A stretch of DNA of 64,000 bases. Source: Nocardioides daphniae. GTDB taxonomy: Bacteria; Actinomycetota; Actinomycetes; Propionibacteriales; Nocardioidaceae. The stretch's first letter is position 1; every line of letters begins with the position of its first letter. Location of the stretch: assembly GCF_004777465.1 (NCBI RefSeq), contig NZ_CP038462.1, forward strand, positions 3,224,001 to 3,288,000, written 5' to 3'. The notes beneath the pieces were generated by a model that was given only the letters and a program-made list of their open reading frames with translations, was not told the origin of the DNA and made no database searches. A program made the position numbers and the translations under genes. Below are positions 63,432-64,000 of the stretch, piece by piece.

Positions 63432-64000
63432 GCCCGCGCCTCGACCGCGTCGGCGATCCGCTCGATCCAGGCCAGCCCTGCCGCCATCAGCACGAGACCG
63501 GCCAGCCCGCACAGCGCGCCGCCCACCCCGAGGAAGAACCGCCACGGCTCGGCGCCGCTCCACGTCACCACGACCAGGGCGAGCACCGGCAGCCCGACGA
63601 GCATCCGCGCGGTGGCACGGGCGGAGGCCAGCTCGGCGGTGACGACCCGGCGGGTCGCGGCCTCGAGCCGCAGCTCGTCGGCCACCGCCTCGAGCGCATC
63701 GGCCAGTCCCTGCCCGCTGCGGTGGGCCACCTGCCACGCGCCCGCCACCCGGGCCAGCGGCGCCACCCCGGTGCGACGGAGCGCGGCGGGCACGTCGGCA
63801 CCGAGGTCGTACGCCTGCACCACCGGCCCCAGCTCCGGGCAGACCTCCCCCGCCCAGCGCAGGGCGGAGCCGGGGTCGCGCCCGCCGCGCAGCTCCTCGG
63901 CCAGCACGCTGCAGGCTTCGCCCGCCCGGGCCGACCGGGCCCGCCGCTCCGCCCGCGCCCGCCGAGGACGCGGCCAGCGGAGCGTGGGCAGCGTCCCGCC
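63428..64000 (-). CDS. TadB-like type II secretion F-domain protein (5' end beyond window)
   Basis: The frame is open from the window edge to the stop at 63428, so at least 190 residues are seen and the start is missing. The T2SSF core RGGRDPGSALRWAG, RVAGAWQVAHRSGQGLADALEAVADEL and two C-terminal helices (MLVGLPVLALVVVTW, LGVGGALCGLAGLVLM) identify the inner-membrane platform of the pilus machine. The ATPase tadA is expected just beyond the edge. Confidence 0.87.
   Translation of the reverse strand, partial: GGTLPTLRWPRPRRARAERRARSARAGEACSVLAEELRGGRDPGSALRWAGEVCPELGPVVQAYDLGADVPAALRRTGVAPLARVAGAWQVAHRSGQGLADALEAVADELRLEAATRRVVTAELASARATARMLVGLPVLALVVVTWSGAEPWRFFLGVGGALCGLAGLVLMAAGLAWIERIADAVEARA

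Overview
The window is chromosomal DNA from a very high-GC actinobacterium, most likely Nocardioides or a close relative (family Nocardioidaceae). This rests on near-total G/C at third codon positions, frequent GTG starts, CGTACG-rich codon choice, an actinobacterial biotin pyruvate carboxylase, a BldG-type anti-sigma antagonist next to a MrfA-type helicase, a K+-insensitive proton-pumping pyrophosphatase, a wax ester synthase and a Tad-type pilus locus. I see no rRNA, CRISPR array, insertion sequence, integrase or phage gene. There is one tRNA, Thr(CGT).

Layout. 1-6 kb: an acyl-CoA dehydrogenase/oxidase cut by the window edge, the KtrB-KtrA potassium channel pair, a secreted NlpC/P60 wall hydrolase and a PAP2 membrane enzyme. 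6-10 kb: a thiamine ABC importer (thiB-thiP-thiQ) behind a clear TPP riboswitch. 10-16.6 kb: an alpha/beta hydrolase, a wax ester synthase, a small zinc-ribbon protein, a LysR regulator, a cardiolipin synthase and the wreck of a winged-helix regulator. 16.6-20.2 kb: an AT-richer patch with a small secreted four-cysteine protein, then an ABC ATPase and two membrane proteins that look like an uncharacterised exporter. 20.2-23.6 kb: GH65 disaccharide phosphorylase plus beta-phosphoglucomutase. 23.6-24.7 kb: a carotenoid-oxidoreductase fragment, then a guanidine-III riboswitch driving an SMR guanidinium exporter. 25-29 kb: pyruvate carboxylase. 30-37 kb: TetR regulator, tRNA-Thr, small DUF proteins, a secreted peptidase-like hydrolase, holB, tmk and a methyltransferase. 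37.5-40.3 kb: topA.

40.4-51.8 kb is one nitrogen-acquisition block. It has a cytoplasmic AmiC/UrtA-like binding protein facing a MarR regulator, then urtABCDE (urea import) running directly into ureABC-FG-D (urease and its maturation proteins). The last five urt/ure joints are overlapping or near-touching genes, so urea uptake and hydrolysis are probably co-expressed. A hairpin after urtA should set the binding protein above the permeases. There is no ureE; UreG carries a histidine-rich C-terminus instead.

52-64 kb: a 32-residue and a 62-residue membrane protein, a second PAP2 enzyme, a hydrolase, a HemK-like methyltransferase, a lipoprotein, hppA, bldG, the helicase and the 3' end of a Tad pilus operon running off the edge.

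The main oddity is that about a dozen otherwise healthy genes carry single-base frame breaks, often at runs of G or C. The essential holB is hit twice. This pattern fits residual base-calling errors better than gene decay, so broken genes here should be verified before being called pseudogenes.
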